In this document: in pieces, positions 17,122 through 26,170 of the stretch
Position numbering within the stretch: position 1 is the first letter of the stretch
Layout: each line of letters opens with the position of its first letter
Assembly: GCA_900546325.1 (NCBI GenBank)
Contig: URCR01000015.1
Location: 1-60,655, forward strand
Direction of reading: 5' to 3'
DNA length: 60,655 bases
DNA from: an uncultured Lachnospiraceae bacterium
GTDB lineage: Bacteria; Bacillota; Clostridia; Lachnospirales; Lachnospiraceae
The notes under the pieces: model-generated
Databases searched by the model: none
What the model was told of the DNA's origin: nothing
What the model saw: only the letters and a program-made list of their open reading frames with translations
Position numbers and translations under genes: made by a program

Positions 17122-20100
17122 ATGAGTTTTGCACATTTGCACGTCCATACAGAGTACAGTCTTCTGGATGGATCAAATAAAATCAAAGAGTACGTTGCCA
17201 GGGTAAAAGAACTGGGCATGAACAGTGCCGCGATCACCGATCACGGCGTTATGTTTGGTGTGATTGATTTTTACCGGGCGGCGAAGGCGGCAGGGATCAA
17301 TCCCATTCTTGGATGTGAGGTATATGTGGCGCCGGGATCGCGTTTTGACCACGAGATCAATGGCGGAGAAGACCGATACTATCATCTGGTATTGCTGGCA
17401 GAAAACAATCAGGGATACCAAAATTTGATGAAGATTGTTTCCAAAGGGTTTGTGGAAGGATATTACTACAAGCCGAGGATTGATATGGAATTGCTGGAAG
17501 AGTACCATGAGGGAATCATAGCACTGAGCGCCTGCCTTGCGGGGGAGGTACAGAAAAACCTTCTCCGGGGAATGTTCGAGGAAGCGAAAAAGGCAGCGCT
17601 GAGGTATGAGTCTATTTTCGGAAAGGGAAATTTCTTTCTGGAGCTTCAGGATCATGGGCTGGCAGAGCAGGCGGATGTCAATCAGCGGTTGATCCGGCTG
17701 GCGGCAGAGACAGGGATCGAGCTTGTGGCGACCAATGACGTCCACTATACTTACGCGGAGGATGAAAAACCGCACGACATTCTGCTCTGTATCCAGACCG
17801 GGAAAAAGCTGACGGATGAAAACCGGATGCGCTACGAAGGCGGACAGTATTATGTCAAGTCTGAGCAGGAGATGATCGAATTGTTTCCATACGCAAGGCA
17901 GGCGCTGGAAAATACACAGAAAATTGCGGACAGATGTCATGTGGAGATTGAATTCGGAGTGACGAAGCTTCCGAAATATGATGTGCCGGGTGGACTGACT
18001 TCGTGGGAATATCTGAACAAGCTCTGTTTTGAAGGGCTGGAACGCCGGTATCCAAATCCGGAAGAAGAATTAAAAGAACGTCTTTCCTATGAATTGAATA
18101 CGATCAAAAATATGGGATATGTGGACTACTTCCTGATCGTGTGGGATTTCATCAAATATGCGAGGGATCATGATATTAGTGTCGGACCGGGGAGAGGTTC
18201 GGCGGCGGGGAGTATCGTCTCTTACTGTCTTGGAATCACGAATATTGATCCGATCCGCTATCAGCTTCTGTTTGAACGGTTTTTAAATCCGGAACGTGTG
18301 TCCATGCCGGATATCGATATTGACTTCTGCTTTGAACGGCGTCAGGAAGTCATCGATTATGTTGTGAGAAAATATGGGAAAGACCGCGTTGTACAGATCG
18401 TAACGTTCGGTACAATGGCGGCGAGAGGAGTGATCCGGGATGTAGGACGCGTCATGGATCTGCCGTATGCATTTGTCGATACGATCGCAAAGATGATCCC
18501 GACAGAGTTAAATATCACGATTGATAAAGCCTTGAAAATGAATCCGGAGTTCCGGAAAATGTATGAGACGGACGAACAGGTAAAATATCTGATCGATATG
18601 TCAAAACGTCTCGAGGGGCTTCCGCGGCATACGTCGATGCATGCTGCCGGAGTCGTGATCAGTCAGAAATCGGTAGACGAATATGTGCCGCTCTCCAGAG
18701 CATCGGATGGTTCGATCACGACACAGTTTACGATGACGACACTGGAAGAGTTAGGTCTTTTGAAAATGGATTTCCTGGGCTTGAGAACTCTGACGGTGAT
18801 CCAGAATGCCGTCAATCTGGTGGAGCAGACCACCGGAGTGAAACTGGATATGGGTGAGATCGACTATAACGACAAACTGGTATTAGACTCCATCGGAACC
18901 GGGAAGACTGACGGTGTATTCCAGCTGGAGAGCGCCGGAATGAAAAACTTTATGAAAGAATTGAAGCCGCAGAGCCTGGAAGATATCATTGCCGGTATCT
19001 CTCTGTACCGGCCGGGGCCGATGGATTTCATTCCACAATATATCAAAGGAAAGAATGACAAAGGGTCGATCACCTATGATTGTCCGCAGTTGGAGCCGAT
19101 CCTGGCACCGACATACGGATGTATCGTTTACCAGGAGCAGGTCATGCAGATCGTGCGTGATCTTGCCGGATATACACTCGGGCGAAGCGACCTTCTTCGA
19201 AGGGCAATGTCGAAGAAAAAGGCAGATGTCATGGAGCGGGAGCGTCAGAGCTTTGTCTATGGAAATATTGACGAAGGCGTTCCGGGATGTCTGAACAATG
19301 GAATTGATGAGAAGACGGCGAATAAGATTTACGATGAGATGATCGATTTTGCAAAATATGCATTTAATAAATCGCATGCCGCAGCCTATGCAGTTGTTTC
19401 TTATCAGACTGCCTATCTCAAATATTACTATCCAATTGAGTTTATGGCAGCGCTGATGACGTCTGTCATTGAAAATCCGACAAAGGTATCAGAATACATT
19501 TATGCGGCAAGGCAGATGGGTATCAAAATCCTTCCGCCGGATATCAACCGCGGAGTCAGCGGATTCTCTGTAGATGAGGGAAATATCCGCTATGGACTTG
19601 CGGCGATCAAAAATGTCGGAAAGCCGGTCATTGAAGCAATCGTAAGTGAGCGGGAAGAAAACGGACCATATCGGGGGCTGAAGGATTTCATCGAACGGAT
19701 CTCTCTGAAAGAAATGTTAAATAAAAGAAGTATTGAGAACTTCATCAAAGCGGGAGCCCTGGACAATCTAGGAGGAACGAGAAAGCAGTTTATGATGATC
19801 TATGTCCAGATTGTGGAAAATATCAGCCAGGAAAAGAAATTTTCTATGAGCGGACAGATGTCGCTGTTTGATTTTGTAGATGAGGATCAGAAAAAAGAGT
19901 TTGAAATCCAGCTTCCGGACGTGGGAGAATATGAAAAAGAGACACTGCTTGCATTTGAGAAAGAAGTGCTCGGTGTTTATATCAGCGGTCATCCGCTGGA
20001 TGCTTATGAGGAGCAGTGGAAGCGGAGTGTGTCAGCAACTACACTGGACTTTCAGCTTGACGAAGAAACAAACAGAACAAAAGTGCATGATGGTGCGAAA

Positions 20101-20598
20101 GAAATCATCGGCGGGATGATCGTGGGAAAGACGATCAAGCATACAAAGACAAACCAGATGATGGCATTTATCACGCTGGAAGATCTTCTCGGAACGGTGG
20201 AAGTTGTCGTATTTCCGAGAGACTATGAGACGAACAGACAATACTTGGAAGAAGATAAGAAGGTGTTTGTCAAAGGAAGAGTTTCTGAGGAGGATGACCG
20301 CCCAAGTAAGCTGATCTGCGAGAGGATCATCCCATTTGATCAGGTGAAGAGAGAACTCTGGATTCAGTTTGCAGATAAAAACAGTTACCTTGCAGAAGAG
20401 CAGCTTCTGATGGGAATGATTCAGGACTCAGAAGGGGATGATACAGTTGTGATTTATTGTAAGGCAGAAAAAGCAGTGAAACGTCTTCCGCGCAATTGGA
20501 ACATTGAGATTGAACCGAATATTTTGGGCAGACTGACGAATTATTATGGGGAGGATCGTGTAAAAGTTGTCGAAAAACGCCTTGAAAACAAATTTTAA
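17122..20598 (+). CDS. dnaE: DNA polymerase III alpha subunit (DnaE)
   Basis: A 1158-residue replicative polymerase of the DnaE1/DnaE3-like type, acting in the cytoplasm at the replication fork. Domains in order: the PHP domain opening with HLHVHTEYSLLDGS; the palm with GPGRGSAAGS and the catalytic aspartate motif PDIDIDF (near residue 396); thumb/fingers with the LYRPGPMDFIP stretch; the beta-clamp-binding helix-hairpin-helix region; and a C-terminal OB fold (about 990-1070). Length is normal for Clostridia, which also carry PolC elsewhere. It is monocistronic or read into pfkA, whose promoter overlaps its end. Confidence 0.97.
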   Translation: MSFAHLHVHTEYSLLDGSNKIKEYVARVKELGMNSAAITDHGVMFGVIDFYRAAKAAGINPILGCEVYVAPGSRFDHEINGGEDRYYHLVLLAENNQGYQNLMKIVSKGFVEGYYYKPRIDMELLEEYHEGIIALSACLAGEVQKNLLRGMFEEAKKAALRYESIFGKGNFFLELQDHGLAEQADVNQRLIRLAAETGIELVATNDVHYTYAEDEKPHDILLCIQTGKKLTDENRMRYEGGQYYVKSEQEMIELFPYARQALENTQKIADRCHVEIEFGVTKLPKYDVPGGLTSWEYLNKLCFEGLERRYPNPEEELKERLSYELNTIKNMGYVDYFLIVWDFIKYARDHDISVGPGRGSAAGSIVSYCLGITNIDPIRYQLLFERFLNPERVSMPDIDIDFCFERRQEVIDYVVRKYGKDRVVQIVTFGTMAARGVIRDVGRVMDLPYAFVDTIAKMIPTELNITIDKALKMNPEFRKMYETDEQVKYLIDMSKRLEGLPRHTSMHAAGVVISQKSVDEYVPLSRASDGSITTQFTMTTLEELGLLKMDFLGLRTLTVIQNAVNLVEQTTGVKLDMGEIDYNDKLVLDSIGTGKTDGVFQLESAGMKNFMKELKPQSLEDIIAGISLYRPGPMDFIPQYIKGKNDKGSITYDCPQLEPILAPTYGCIVYQEQVMQIVRDLAGYTLGRSDLLRRAMSKKKADVMERERQSFVYGNIDEGVPGCLNNGIDEKTANKIYDEMIDFAKYAFNKSHAAAYAVVSYQTAYLKYYYPIEFMAALMTSVIENPTKVSEYIYAARQMGIKILPPDINRGVSGFSVDEGNIRYGLAAIKNVGKPVIEAIVSEREENGPYRGLKDFIERISLKEMLNKRSIENFIKAGALDNLGGTRKQFMMIYVQIVENISQEKKFSMSGQMSLFDFVDEDQKKEFEIQLPDVGEYEKETLLAFEKEVLGVYISGHPLDAYEEQWKRSVSATTLDFQLDEETNRTKVHDGAKEIIGGMIVGKTIKHTKTNQMMAFITLEDLLGTVEVVVFPRDYETNRQYLEEDKKVFVKGRVSEEDDRPSKLICERIIPFDQVKRELWIQFADKNSYLAEEQLLMGMIQDSEGDDTVVIYCKAEKAVKRLPRNWNIEIEPNILGRLTNYYGEDRVKVVEKRLENKF

Positions 20599-20610
20599 GT
20601 ATGTTAAAAT
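20582..20610 (+). promoter_or_regulatory. pfkA promoter
   Basis: TTGAAA (20582-20587), exactly 17 bp, TAAAAT (20605-20610) with a preceding TG. The -35 box lies inside the last codons of dnaE. Confidence 0.65.
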
Positions 20611-20667
20611 AATCACAAAATGTATAAATAATAATCATATTCAGGTATAGTTAATGGAGGTAATATC

Positions 20668-21642
20668 ATGGCAAAGCGTATACGCACAATCGGTGTCCTG
20701 ACAAGTGGTGGAGATGCTCCGGGAATGAATGCGGCAATCCGCTCCGTAGTCAGAACAGCTTTAGGGAAAGGACTCAGAGTAAGAGGAATCAGAAGAGGAT
20801 ATCAGGGATTGATGGAAGAGGAGATCATCGACCTTTCCGCAAGAGATGTATCCGATACAATTCAGCGAGGCGGTACAATTCTTCAGACTGCCAGATGTAA
20901 AGAGATGCGCACAGAGGAAGGACAGCAGAAGGCGGCTGCTATCTGTAAGAAATACGGAATTGAAGGACTTGTTGTCATTGGTGGAGACGGATCCTTTGCC
21001 GGAGCACAGAAGCTGGCAAATCTCGGCATCAATACGATCGGAATTCCGGGAACGATCGATCTGGATATCGACTGTACAGAGTATACGATCGGCTTTGATA
21101 CGGCGGTGAACACAGCAATGGAAGCGATCGACAAAGTACGTGACACATCGACTTCTCACCAGCGGTGCAGCATTGTAGAGGTTATGGGAAGAGATGCAGG
21201 ATACCTGGCATTGTGGTGTGGGATTGCAAATGGTGCCGAGGAGATTCTTCTTCCGGAAGAGCACAATTACGATGAGGGAGAGATCATCAAGAGAATTATT
21301 GAGAACAGAGACCGTGGAAAGAAACACTATATCATCATCAATGCAGAAGGTGTGGGAGATTCCATCAATATGGCAAAGAGAATCGAAGAAGCAACCGGAA
21401 TGGAGACGAGAGCGACGATCCTCGGACACATGCAGCGCGGCGGAAGCCCGACAGCAAAGGACAGAGTGTATGCATCTATCATGGGTGCAAAGGCCGTAGA
21501 GCTTCTCTGTGAAGGAAAGACGAACCGTGTTGTTGGATACAAACACGGCGAATATATTGATTTTGATATTGACGAAGCGCTGAACATGGAAAAGAAACTT
21601 CCGGAATATCAGCTCGAAATTGCGAAAAAACTGGCGATTTAG
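20668..21642 (+). CDS. pfkA: ATP-dependent 6-phosphofructokinase
   Basis: A 324-residue glycolytic enzyme that phosphorylates fructose 6-phosphate. It starts with the GGDAPGMNAAIR phosphate-binding region. GGDGS and PGTID have glycine at both positions that separate ATP-using from pyrophosphate-using enzymes, so ATP is the expected donor. The catalytic loop reads TIDLDIDCTE instead of the usual TIDNDIPGT, keeping both aspartates. The MGRDAGY and HMQRGG substrate motifs are intact. A strong AATGGAGG site precedes the ATG. Two hairpins and a strong terminator follow. Confidence 0.96.
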   Translation: MAKRIRTIGVLTSGGDAPGMNAAIRSVVRTALGKGLRVRGIRRGYQGLMEEEIIDLSARDVSDTIQRGGTILQTARCKEMRTEEGQQKAAAICKKYGIEGLVVIGGDGSFAGAQKLANLGINTIGIPGTIDLDIDCTEYTIGFDTAVNTAMEAIDKVRDTSTSHQRCSIVEVMGRDAGYLALWCGIANGAEEILLPEEHNYDEGEIIKRIIENRDRGKKHYIIINAEGVGDSINMAKRIEEATGMETRATILGHMQRGGSPTAKDRVYASIMGAKAVELLCEGKTNRVVGYKHGEYIDFDIDEALNMEKKLPEYQLEIAKKLAI

Positions 21643-21652
21643 TTATTTTATA

Positions 21653-21697
21653 AGAGAATCGATCTGTCTGTGAGGACGGCAGAGCAGATGGTTCTCT
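21653..21697 (+). other. Nested hairpin in the pfkA 3' region
   Basis: AGAGAA (21653-21658) pairs with TTCTCT (21692-21697), and ATCTG (21662-21666) with CAGAT (21685-21689). No T-run follows, so it is not a terminator itself; it lies between pfkA and the terminator at 21718-21781 and may protect the mRNA end or be part of a small RNA. Confidence 0.4.
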
Positions 21698-21717
21698 CTG
21701 ACTGACAAGGGAAGAAG

Positions 21718-21781
21718 GAACATTTTCAATTCGGACGGGCATCCAGTGACGGAGGGATGATTGAAAATGTTCTTTTTTTTG
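21718..21781 (+). terminator. Strong intrinsic terminator after pfkA
   Basis: A perfect 13-bp stem GAACATTTTCAAT (21718-21730) / ATTGAAAATGTTC (21760-21772), with an extra CATCC / GGATG pairing in the loop, followed by an uninterrupted run of T to 21780. Confidence 0.9.
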
Positions 21782-21822
21782 TTTCTGATGGGATAGGGAT
21801 TTTGCGGAAGAGGAACATGCCC

Positions 21823-21851
21823 TTGAAATCTGTCTGATAAGCAGGTACAAT
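21823..21851 (+). promoter_or_regulatory. murI promoter
   Basis: TTGAAA (21823-21828), exactly 17 bp, TACAAT (21846-21851), placed between the pfkA terminator and murI. The promoter argues against the ATG at 21863 as the start of murI. Confidence 0.7.
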
Positions 21852-21886
21852 AGAGAACAGATATGGCAGATAGAAGGAGAATTGTT

Positions 21887-22723
21887 GTGAAGATAGAGAA
21901 GAAAAAAGATATGCCGATCGGTGTATTTGACTCCGGAGTCGGAGGACTTACAGTGGCAAGGGAGATTATGCGGCAGCTTCCCAATGAGAGTATTGTGTAT
22001 TTCGGAGATACTGCGAGAGTACCTTACGGAAGCAAGTCGGAAACTACGATCATCCGCTATTCCCGTCAGATTATCCGCTTTCTGTTGACAAAGGAAGTGA
22101 AGGCGATCGTCATTGCCTGTAACACAGCGAGTGCGCTTGCACTGGATGCGGTGAGGAAAGAATTCAAAATCCCAATCATCGGCGTTGTTGCACCGGGAGC
22201 GAGGGCAGCAAGGGAAGAGACGATCAATAAAAAAATCGGAGTGATCGGCACAGAGGCGACTGTAAAAAGTGAGATTTATAAAAAACTGATACAGGCAGAA
22301 GACCCTCAGATCAGTGTGTCCGGAAGAGCATGTCCACTGTTTGTGCCGCTTGTGGAAGAGGGATTTGCAAAACACAAGATTACCCAGGAAGTCATTGACA
22401 TCTATCTGTCAGATATGAGAAAATCTGACATCGATACACTGATTCTTGGCTGTACACATTACCCGCTCTTGCGGTCGAGAATACGGGAATATATGGGAGA
22501 GAAAATTCATCTTGTGAATCCGGCATATGAGACTGCAATGGATCTCAAGCGGCTTCTGGCGGAAGAAGAGATGCTCAGAGATATTCCGGTGAACGGGCAG
22601 GAAGAACATGGGGAGTATTCTTTCTATGTCAGTGATGCGGCGGATAAGTTCAAGCAGTTTGCCAATTCTATTTTGCCGTATGATATTGAGACGACAAAGC
22701 AGATCAATATTGAAGAATACTAG
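21887..22723 (+). CDS. murI: Glutamate racemase
   Basis: A 278-residue enzyme that makes D-glutamate for peptidoglycan. Both catalytic cysteines are present: Cys78 in IACNTAS and Cys189 in GCTHYPLL. The N-terminal IGVFDSGVGGLTV substrate loop is intact. I chose GTG 21887 because AAGGAGA ends 6 bp upstream and the start at 21863 lies too close to the promoter; an ATG at 21911 is a further alternative. It is followed after 46 bp by the DUF1934 gene, likely in the same transcript. Confidence 0.94.
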   Translation: MKIEKKKDMPIGVFDSGVGGLTVAREIMRQLPNESIVYFGDTARVPYGSKSETTIIRYSRQIIRFLLTKEVKAIVIACNTASALALDAVRKEFKIPIIGVVAPGARAAREETINKKIGVIGTEATVKSEIYKKLIQAEDPQISVSGRACPLFVPLVEEGFAKHKITQEVIDIYLSDMRKSDIDTLILGCTHYPLLRSRIREYMGEKIHLVNPAYETAMDLKRLLAEEEMLRDIPVNGQEEHGEYSFYVSDAADKFKQFANSILPYDIETTKQINIEEY

Positions 22724-22769
22724 AATGGAACAATATGAGAGATGACAGGCGAAAAGCACAGGTGAGAGT

Positions 22770-23243
22770 ATGACAAAAGACGTATTAATAAGTATTTCAG
22801 GACTGCAGATGGATGTGCTGGAGGAGGAGAGAGATTATGAACCTATTGAAGTCGTTGCTCCTGCTAACTATTTCCTCAAAAATGGAAAGCATTACATCTT
22901 ATTCGATGAAGTTACAGAGGGCATGCCGGGCATTACAAAAAATCGAATAAAGATTACCGGAGATGATACTCTGGAAGTGATGAAAAGCGGTGTGTCAAAC
23001 GTACACATGGTATTTGAGAAAAATAAAAAGAATCTCACATACTATCAGACACCGTACGGGCAGCTTCTGATCGGTATACACACGACAGAAATGGAAGTGG
23101 ATGTGACAGAGGATAATATCAACGTAAAAGTCGGATATGCATTGGATGTCAATCACGAGCCGCTGGCAGACTGCCAGATCCGGATCAATGTAAAGTCAAA
23201 AGATGCAGGAGACTTTCAGATTACGAAAAATATGGATTTTTAA
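22770..23243 (+). CDS. DUF1934 family beta-barrel protein
   Basis: A 157-residue cytoplasmic protein like the DUF1934 (YwiB) family, thought to form a small calycin-like beta barrel. Seen: the opening VLISISGLQ strand, the HYILFDEVTEG segment, the central GVSNVHMVFE stretch and the closing strand with NVKVGYALD. No catalytic motif is known for the family. It follows murI closely and is ended by a good terminator. Confidence 0.85.
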   Translation: MTKDVLISISGLQMDVLEEERDYEPIEVVAPANYFLKNGKHYILFDEVTEGMPGITKNRIKITGDDTLEVMKSGVSNVHMVFEKNKKNLTYYQTPYGQLLIGIHTTEMEVDVTEDNINVKVGYALDVNHEPLADCQIRINVKSKDAGDFQITKNMDF

Positions 23244-23254
23244 AGAAGAGTTAG

Positions 23255-23298
23255 AAAAGAAAGCGTTGAATGGAAATGTTCGGTAGCTTTCTTTTTTC
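23255..23298 (+). terminator. Intrinsic terminator after DUF1934 gene
   Basis: A perfect 10-bp stem AAAAGAAAGC (23255-23264) / GCTTTCTTTT (23286-23295), continued by TTCTTTTCC. Confidence 0.85.
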
Positions 23299-23354
23299 TT
23301 TTCCCGAGACTTGGTGGAGAGGAATATAAGAAATCTTACAGTTTGCGGAAAAGA

Positions 23355-23383
23355 TTGTGAGTAGGATTGTGATGATTTATAAT
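23355..23383 (+). promoter_or_regulatory. Promoter of the second regulator-kinase-ABC operon
   Basis: TTGTGA (23355-23360), exactly 17 bp, TATAAT (23378-23383), about 70 bp before the response regulator gene. Confidence 0.65.
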
Positions 23384-23453
23384 AAAATTCATAGAAGTAT
23401 AGAAAATATCAGAAGATTTGGGGATCAGGATTTGAGAGGCAGGGATAGGAAAG

Positions 23454-24137
23454 ATGAAGCGGATTCTACTGGTAGAAGATCAACGGGATATGAGAGAACA
23501 GTTGGCAGAGATTTTGCGGGAAGAACAGTATGAAGTGACGGAGGCAGATGGAATGCAAAGAGGCTTTTGGGAGTTTCAGAAGCGGCAGGTGGATTTGTGT
23601 ATCTTGGACATTGGGCTTCCGGATGGGGATGGGTATGAGCTTTGCAGAAAAATAAGAGACTGCTCGGCAGTTCCGATCATCTTTCTGACAGCATCGTTTG
23701 AGGAGGAGCAGGTGATCCGGGGACTGAAGATGGGAGCGGAAGATTACATCGGAAAACCGTTCCGTTTAGGAGAACTGCTGGCGAGAATCGAAGTACAGTT
23801 AAAAAAGGCAGATGGAGACAGAAGGAAGGCATATCTGACCGGAGGGCTAAGACTGGAGACAGGAGCTTGTCGGATCTACAAAGGAGAAGAGGAGCTTACC
23901 GTTACACCGGTGGAATATCGTCTCTGCGCAGAACTGGTCAGACAAAAGGGAAGCGTAGTAAAGCGGGAACAACTTTTAGCGCATATTGGTGTGTCAATGG
24001 AAGGGCTGGAAGATAATACACTGACGGTCTATATCAGCCGTCTGAAGAAAAAACTGGGAACATTTGACGGGGAAGCGTATATCGAGACAGTCCGGGGATT
24101 CGGATATTGCTGGAATTGTGCCGTGTATGAGCGATGA
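23454..24137 (+). CDS. OmpR-family response regulator
   Basis: A 227-residue regulator: receiver domain (1-118) with Asp52 in CILDIGLPDGDG as phospho-acceptor and Lys near residue 102 (GKPF), then an OmpR-type winged-helix domain (about 130-225). It is followed by its kinase after 35 bp and by an ABC transporter pair. By context it likely controls that transporter, although no repeated operator was seen near 23355-23453. Confidence 0.92.
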   Translation: MKRILLVEDQRDMREQLAEILREEQYEVTEADGMQRGFWEFQKRQVDLCILDIGLPDGDGYELCRKIRDCSAVPIIFLTASFEEEQVIRGLKMGAEDYIGKPFRLGELLARIEVQLKKADGDRRKAYLTGGLRLETGACRIYKGEEELTVTPVEYRLCAELVRQKGSVVKREQLLAHIGVSMEGLEDNTLTVYISRLKKKLGTFDGEAYIETVRGFGYCWNCAVYER

Positions 24138-24172
24138 TACAAAATGGATGAAGAAAGGCAGAAGGTGGGCAA

Positions 24173-25453
24173 ATGAAAACATATCGGGAATGGAAAAGCC
24201 TTAACAAGATCTGGTGGGGAGCAGGCACTATATTTCTTTTCCTTTTCTTAATTGGTATTGGAATGAATGTATATCGAACAGAAATGTATGACAGAATGTT
24301 GCTTGGAATATTAGAGGAAAATGAGATACCCAAAGAGCAGATGCAAAATATTGTGGCACAGTTGACAGAGGCAGGTGAGGGATGGACAAAAGGGGAGAAA
24401 GAAAAGGCAGAGAAACGTGGTAAAAGCTATCTGGAGCAGTCCGGCTATGCGAAGACAAGAAATGTCATCATGCAGGAAAATCTGGGAAGGAAATTGTGTT
24501 GGGGCATTGGATTATGGATATTTGTCATTCTGATCGGATATTTTCTTATGCAGAGCTGGAAGAAGAGGATGGAGAAACAGCTGGAAGCTTTTGCAGAGAG
24601 AATAGAGATGGATGAGAGAGATATTTCAGAGGAGAATCTTTGTGAGGAAGACAGCCTGTTCTCTGAATTGGAATCTCAGATCAGAATGATGGAGAACCGC
24701 GGAGACTGGCAGATTGCGTGTGCAAAAAAGGAAAAGGAAGGGATGGGAGAACTCCTTGAAAACATGGCGCACCAGTTAAAAACGCCGGTCTCCGTGACAC
24801 AGTTATATTTGGAAGCACTGCTTCGCAAAGAAACGGACACGGTGAAAAGGCAGAAGCTCGAGGTGTGTGTAGCGAGAATGGAGGAATTGACGGAGTTGAT
24901 TACTGCATTGTTAAAAGAGGGGAAGATGCAGGCAGGGAAAATACAGATGGAGAAAAAGGCGCAGCGACTGGATACTGCTCTGGGGCAGGCATGGAACCGC
25001 GTGAGAATACTGGCAGAGGAGCAGAAGATCCAGTGCCGGTTTTCCGGGGAGAAGGAAATCTGCTTTGCATATAATCTGAGATGGATGACGGAGGCATTTG
25101 AAAATCTTTTGAAAAACGGTATTCTGCATGGAAAAGAGGGCAGTGTGTTAGATGTGCGTTCAGAAAAACAGGCAGGATTTTTAAAGATTCAGATCAGACA
25201 GAGGGGGGATCAGGTTACAGAAGAAGAGAAGAGACATTTATTTGAGCGGTTTTATTGTACAAAAGACAGTGAACATAGAGGAGGAAGTGGAATCGGACTC
25301 CATTTGGCAAAGATGATCATCGCCCGGCATCATGGAACGATTTCTTTGGAAAATACAGAGGAGGGAGTCTGCTTTCAGATCTGTTTTCCGGTTTTTGACC
25401 GGCAGTATTTCGACCATAGCCTGTCATCGGATTGTAAGGTATGTGATTTATAA
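24173..25453 (+). CDS. Sensor histidine kinase
   Basis: A 426-residue membrane kinase. Two membrane helices (about 15-33 and 108-127) enclose an external sensor loop of about 70 residues rich in Glu and Lys. Then come a linker, the HisKA domain with His200 in NMAHQLKTP, and the ATPase domain with N box (FENLLKNGILHG) and G2 box (GSGIGLHLAKM). Unlike the BceS-type kinase at 12876 it has a real external sensor region. It precedes an ABC/FtsX transporter by 21 bp. Confidence 0.92.
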   Translation: MKTYREWKSLNKIWWGAGTIFLFLFLIGIGMNVYRTEMYDRMLLGILEENEIPKEQMQNIVAQLTEAGEGWTKGEKEKAEKRGKSYLEQSGYAKTRNVIMQENLGRKLCWGIGLWIFVILIGYFLMQSWKKRMEKQLEAFAERIEMDERDISEENLCEEDSLFSELESQIRMMENRGDWQIACAKKEKEGMGELLENMAHQLKTPVSVTQLYLEALLRKETDTVKRQKLEVCVARMEELTELITALLKEGKMQAGKIQMEKKAQRLDTALGQAWNRVRILAEEQKIQCRFSGEKEICFAYNLRWMTEAFENLLKNGILHGKEGSVLDVRSEKQAGFLKIQIRQRGDQVTEEEKRHLFERFYCTKDSEHRGGSGIGLHLAKMIIARHHGTISLENTEEGVCFQICFPVFDRQYFDHSLSSDCKVCDL

Positions 25454-25474
25454 TAGAGAATGAGGAGGTGGCAT

Positions 25475-26170
25475 ATGGCAGTTTTGAGAGCAAAAGAACT
25501 TACAAAAACCTATCAGGCAGGAAAGGTTTCTGTGCGCGCACTTAATGGAATTTCATTGTCTGTTGGGAAGGGAAGTTTTACATCGGTGATCGGAAAAAGC
25601 GGTTCTGGAAAGACGACTTTGTTAAATGTATTAAGTGGACTGGAAATACCAGATAGTGGAGTGGTCTATCTCGGCGCATCAGAGCTTACCAGATTAAAAG
25701 ACCGAAAGATGGCTGCACTCCGTAGGCAGAAGATTGGTTTTGTATTTCAGAAATTCTATCTGATCCCGGAGTTTACCGTGTGGGAAAATATTTTAATCCC
25801 ATTTTATCTGGACGATAAAAATCCTGATATCGAATATGTGGAATTTCTTTTAAAAGAGATGCATATGTGGGAACGAAAAGATTTTTTTCCCGGAGAATTG
25901 TCGGGAGGAGAACAGCAGAGAGCGGCGATCGTGCGTGCGCTTGCAAACCGGCCGGAGATCCTGTTTGCAGACGAGCCGACCGGAAATCTGGACGTGAGGA
26001 ACAGCGAGGAGGTACTTGTACTTTTTCAAAAATTGCAGAGACAGATCGGGCAGACAGTTGTCATGGTGACACATGACCTTGATATTGCGCGGAGAGCGGA
26101 CCGGATCATCTGTTTGGAAGACGGAAAGATCGTATCAGATACGGAGGAAGAACATGAATGCGAATCTTAG
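25475..26170 (+). CDS. ABC transporter ATP-binding protein (MacB/LolD class)
   Basis: A 231-residue ATPase: Walker A (GKSGSGKTT), Q-loop (FQKFYLIPEFT), signature (LSGGEQQR), Walker B (ILFADEPTGNLD) and H-loop (MVTHD). ATG 25475 is chosen for its AGGAGGTGG ribosome site; an in-frame ATG at 25460 overlaps that site. It overlaps the permease gene by 17 bp. In this class ATP hydrolysis drives a mechanical change in the FtsX-like partner rather than classical transport through a pore. Confidence 0.93.
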   Translation: MAVLRAKELTKTYQAGKVSVRALNGISLSVGKGSFTSVIGKSGSGKTTLLNVLSGLEIPDSGVVYLGASELTRLKDRKMAALRRQKIGFVFQKFYLIPEFTVWENILIPFYLDDKNPDIEYVEFLLKEMHMWERKDFFPGELSGGEQQRAAIVRALANRPEILFADEPTGNLDVRNSEEVLVLFQKLQRQIGQTVVMVTHDLDIARRADRIICLEDGKIVSDTEEEHECES

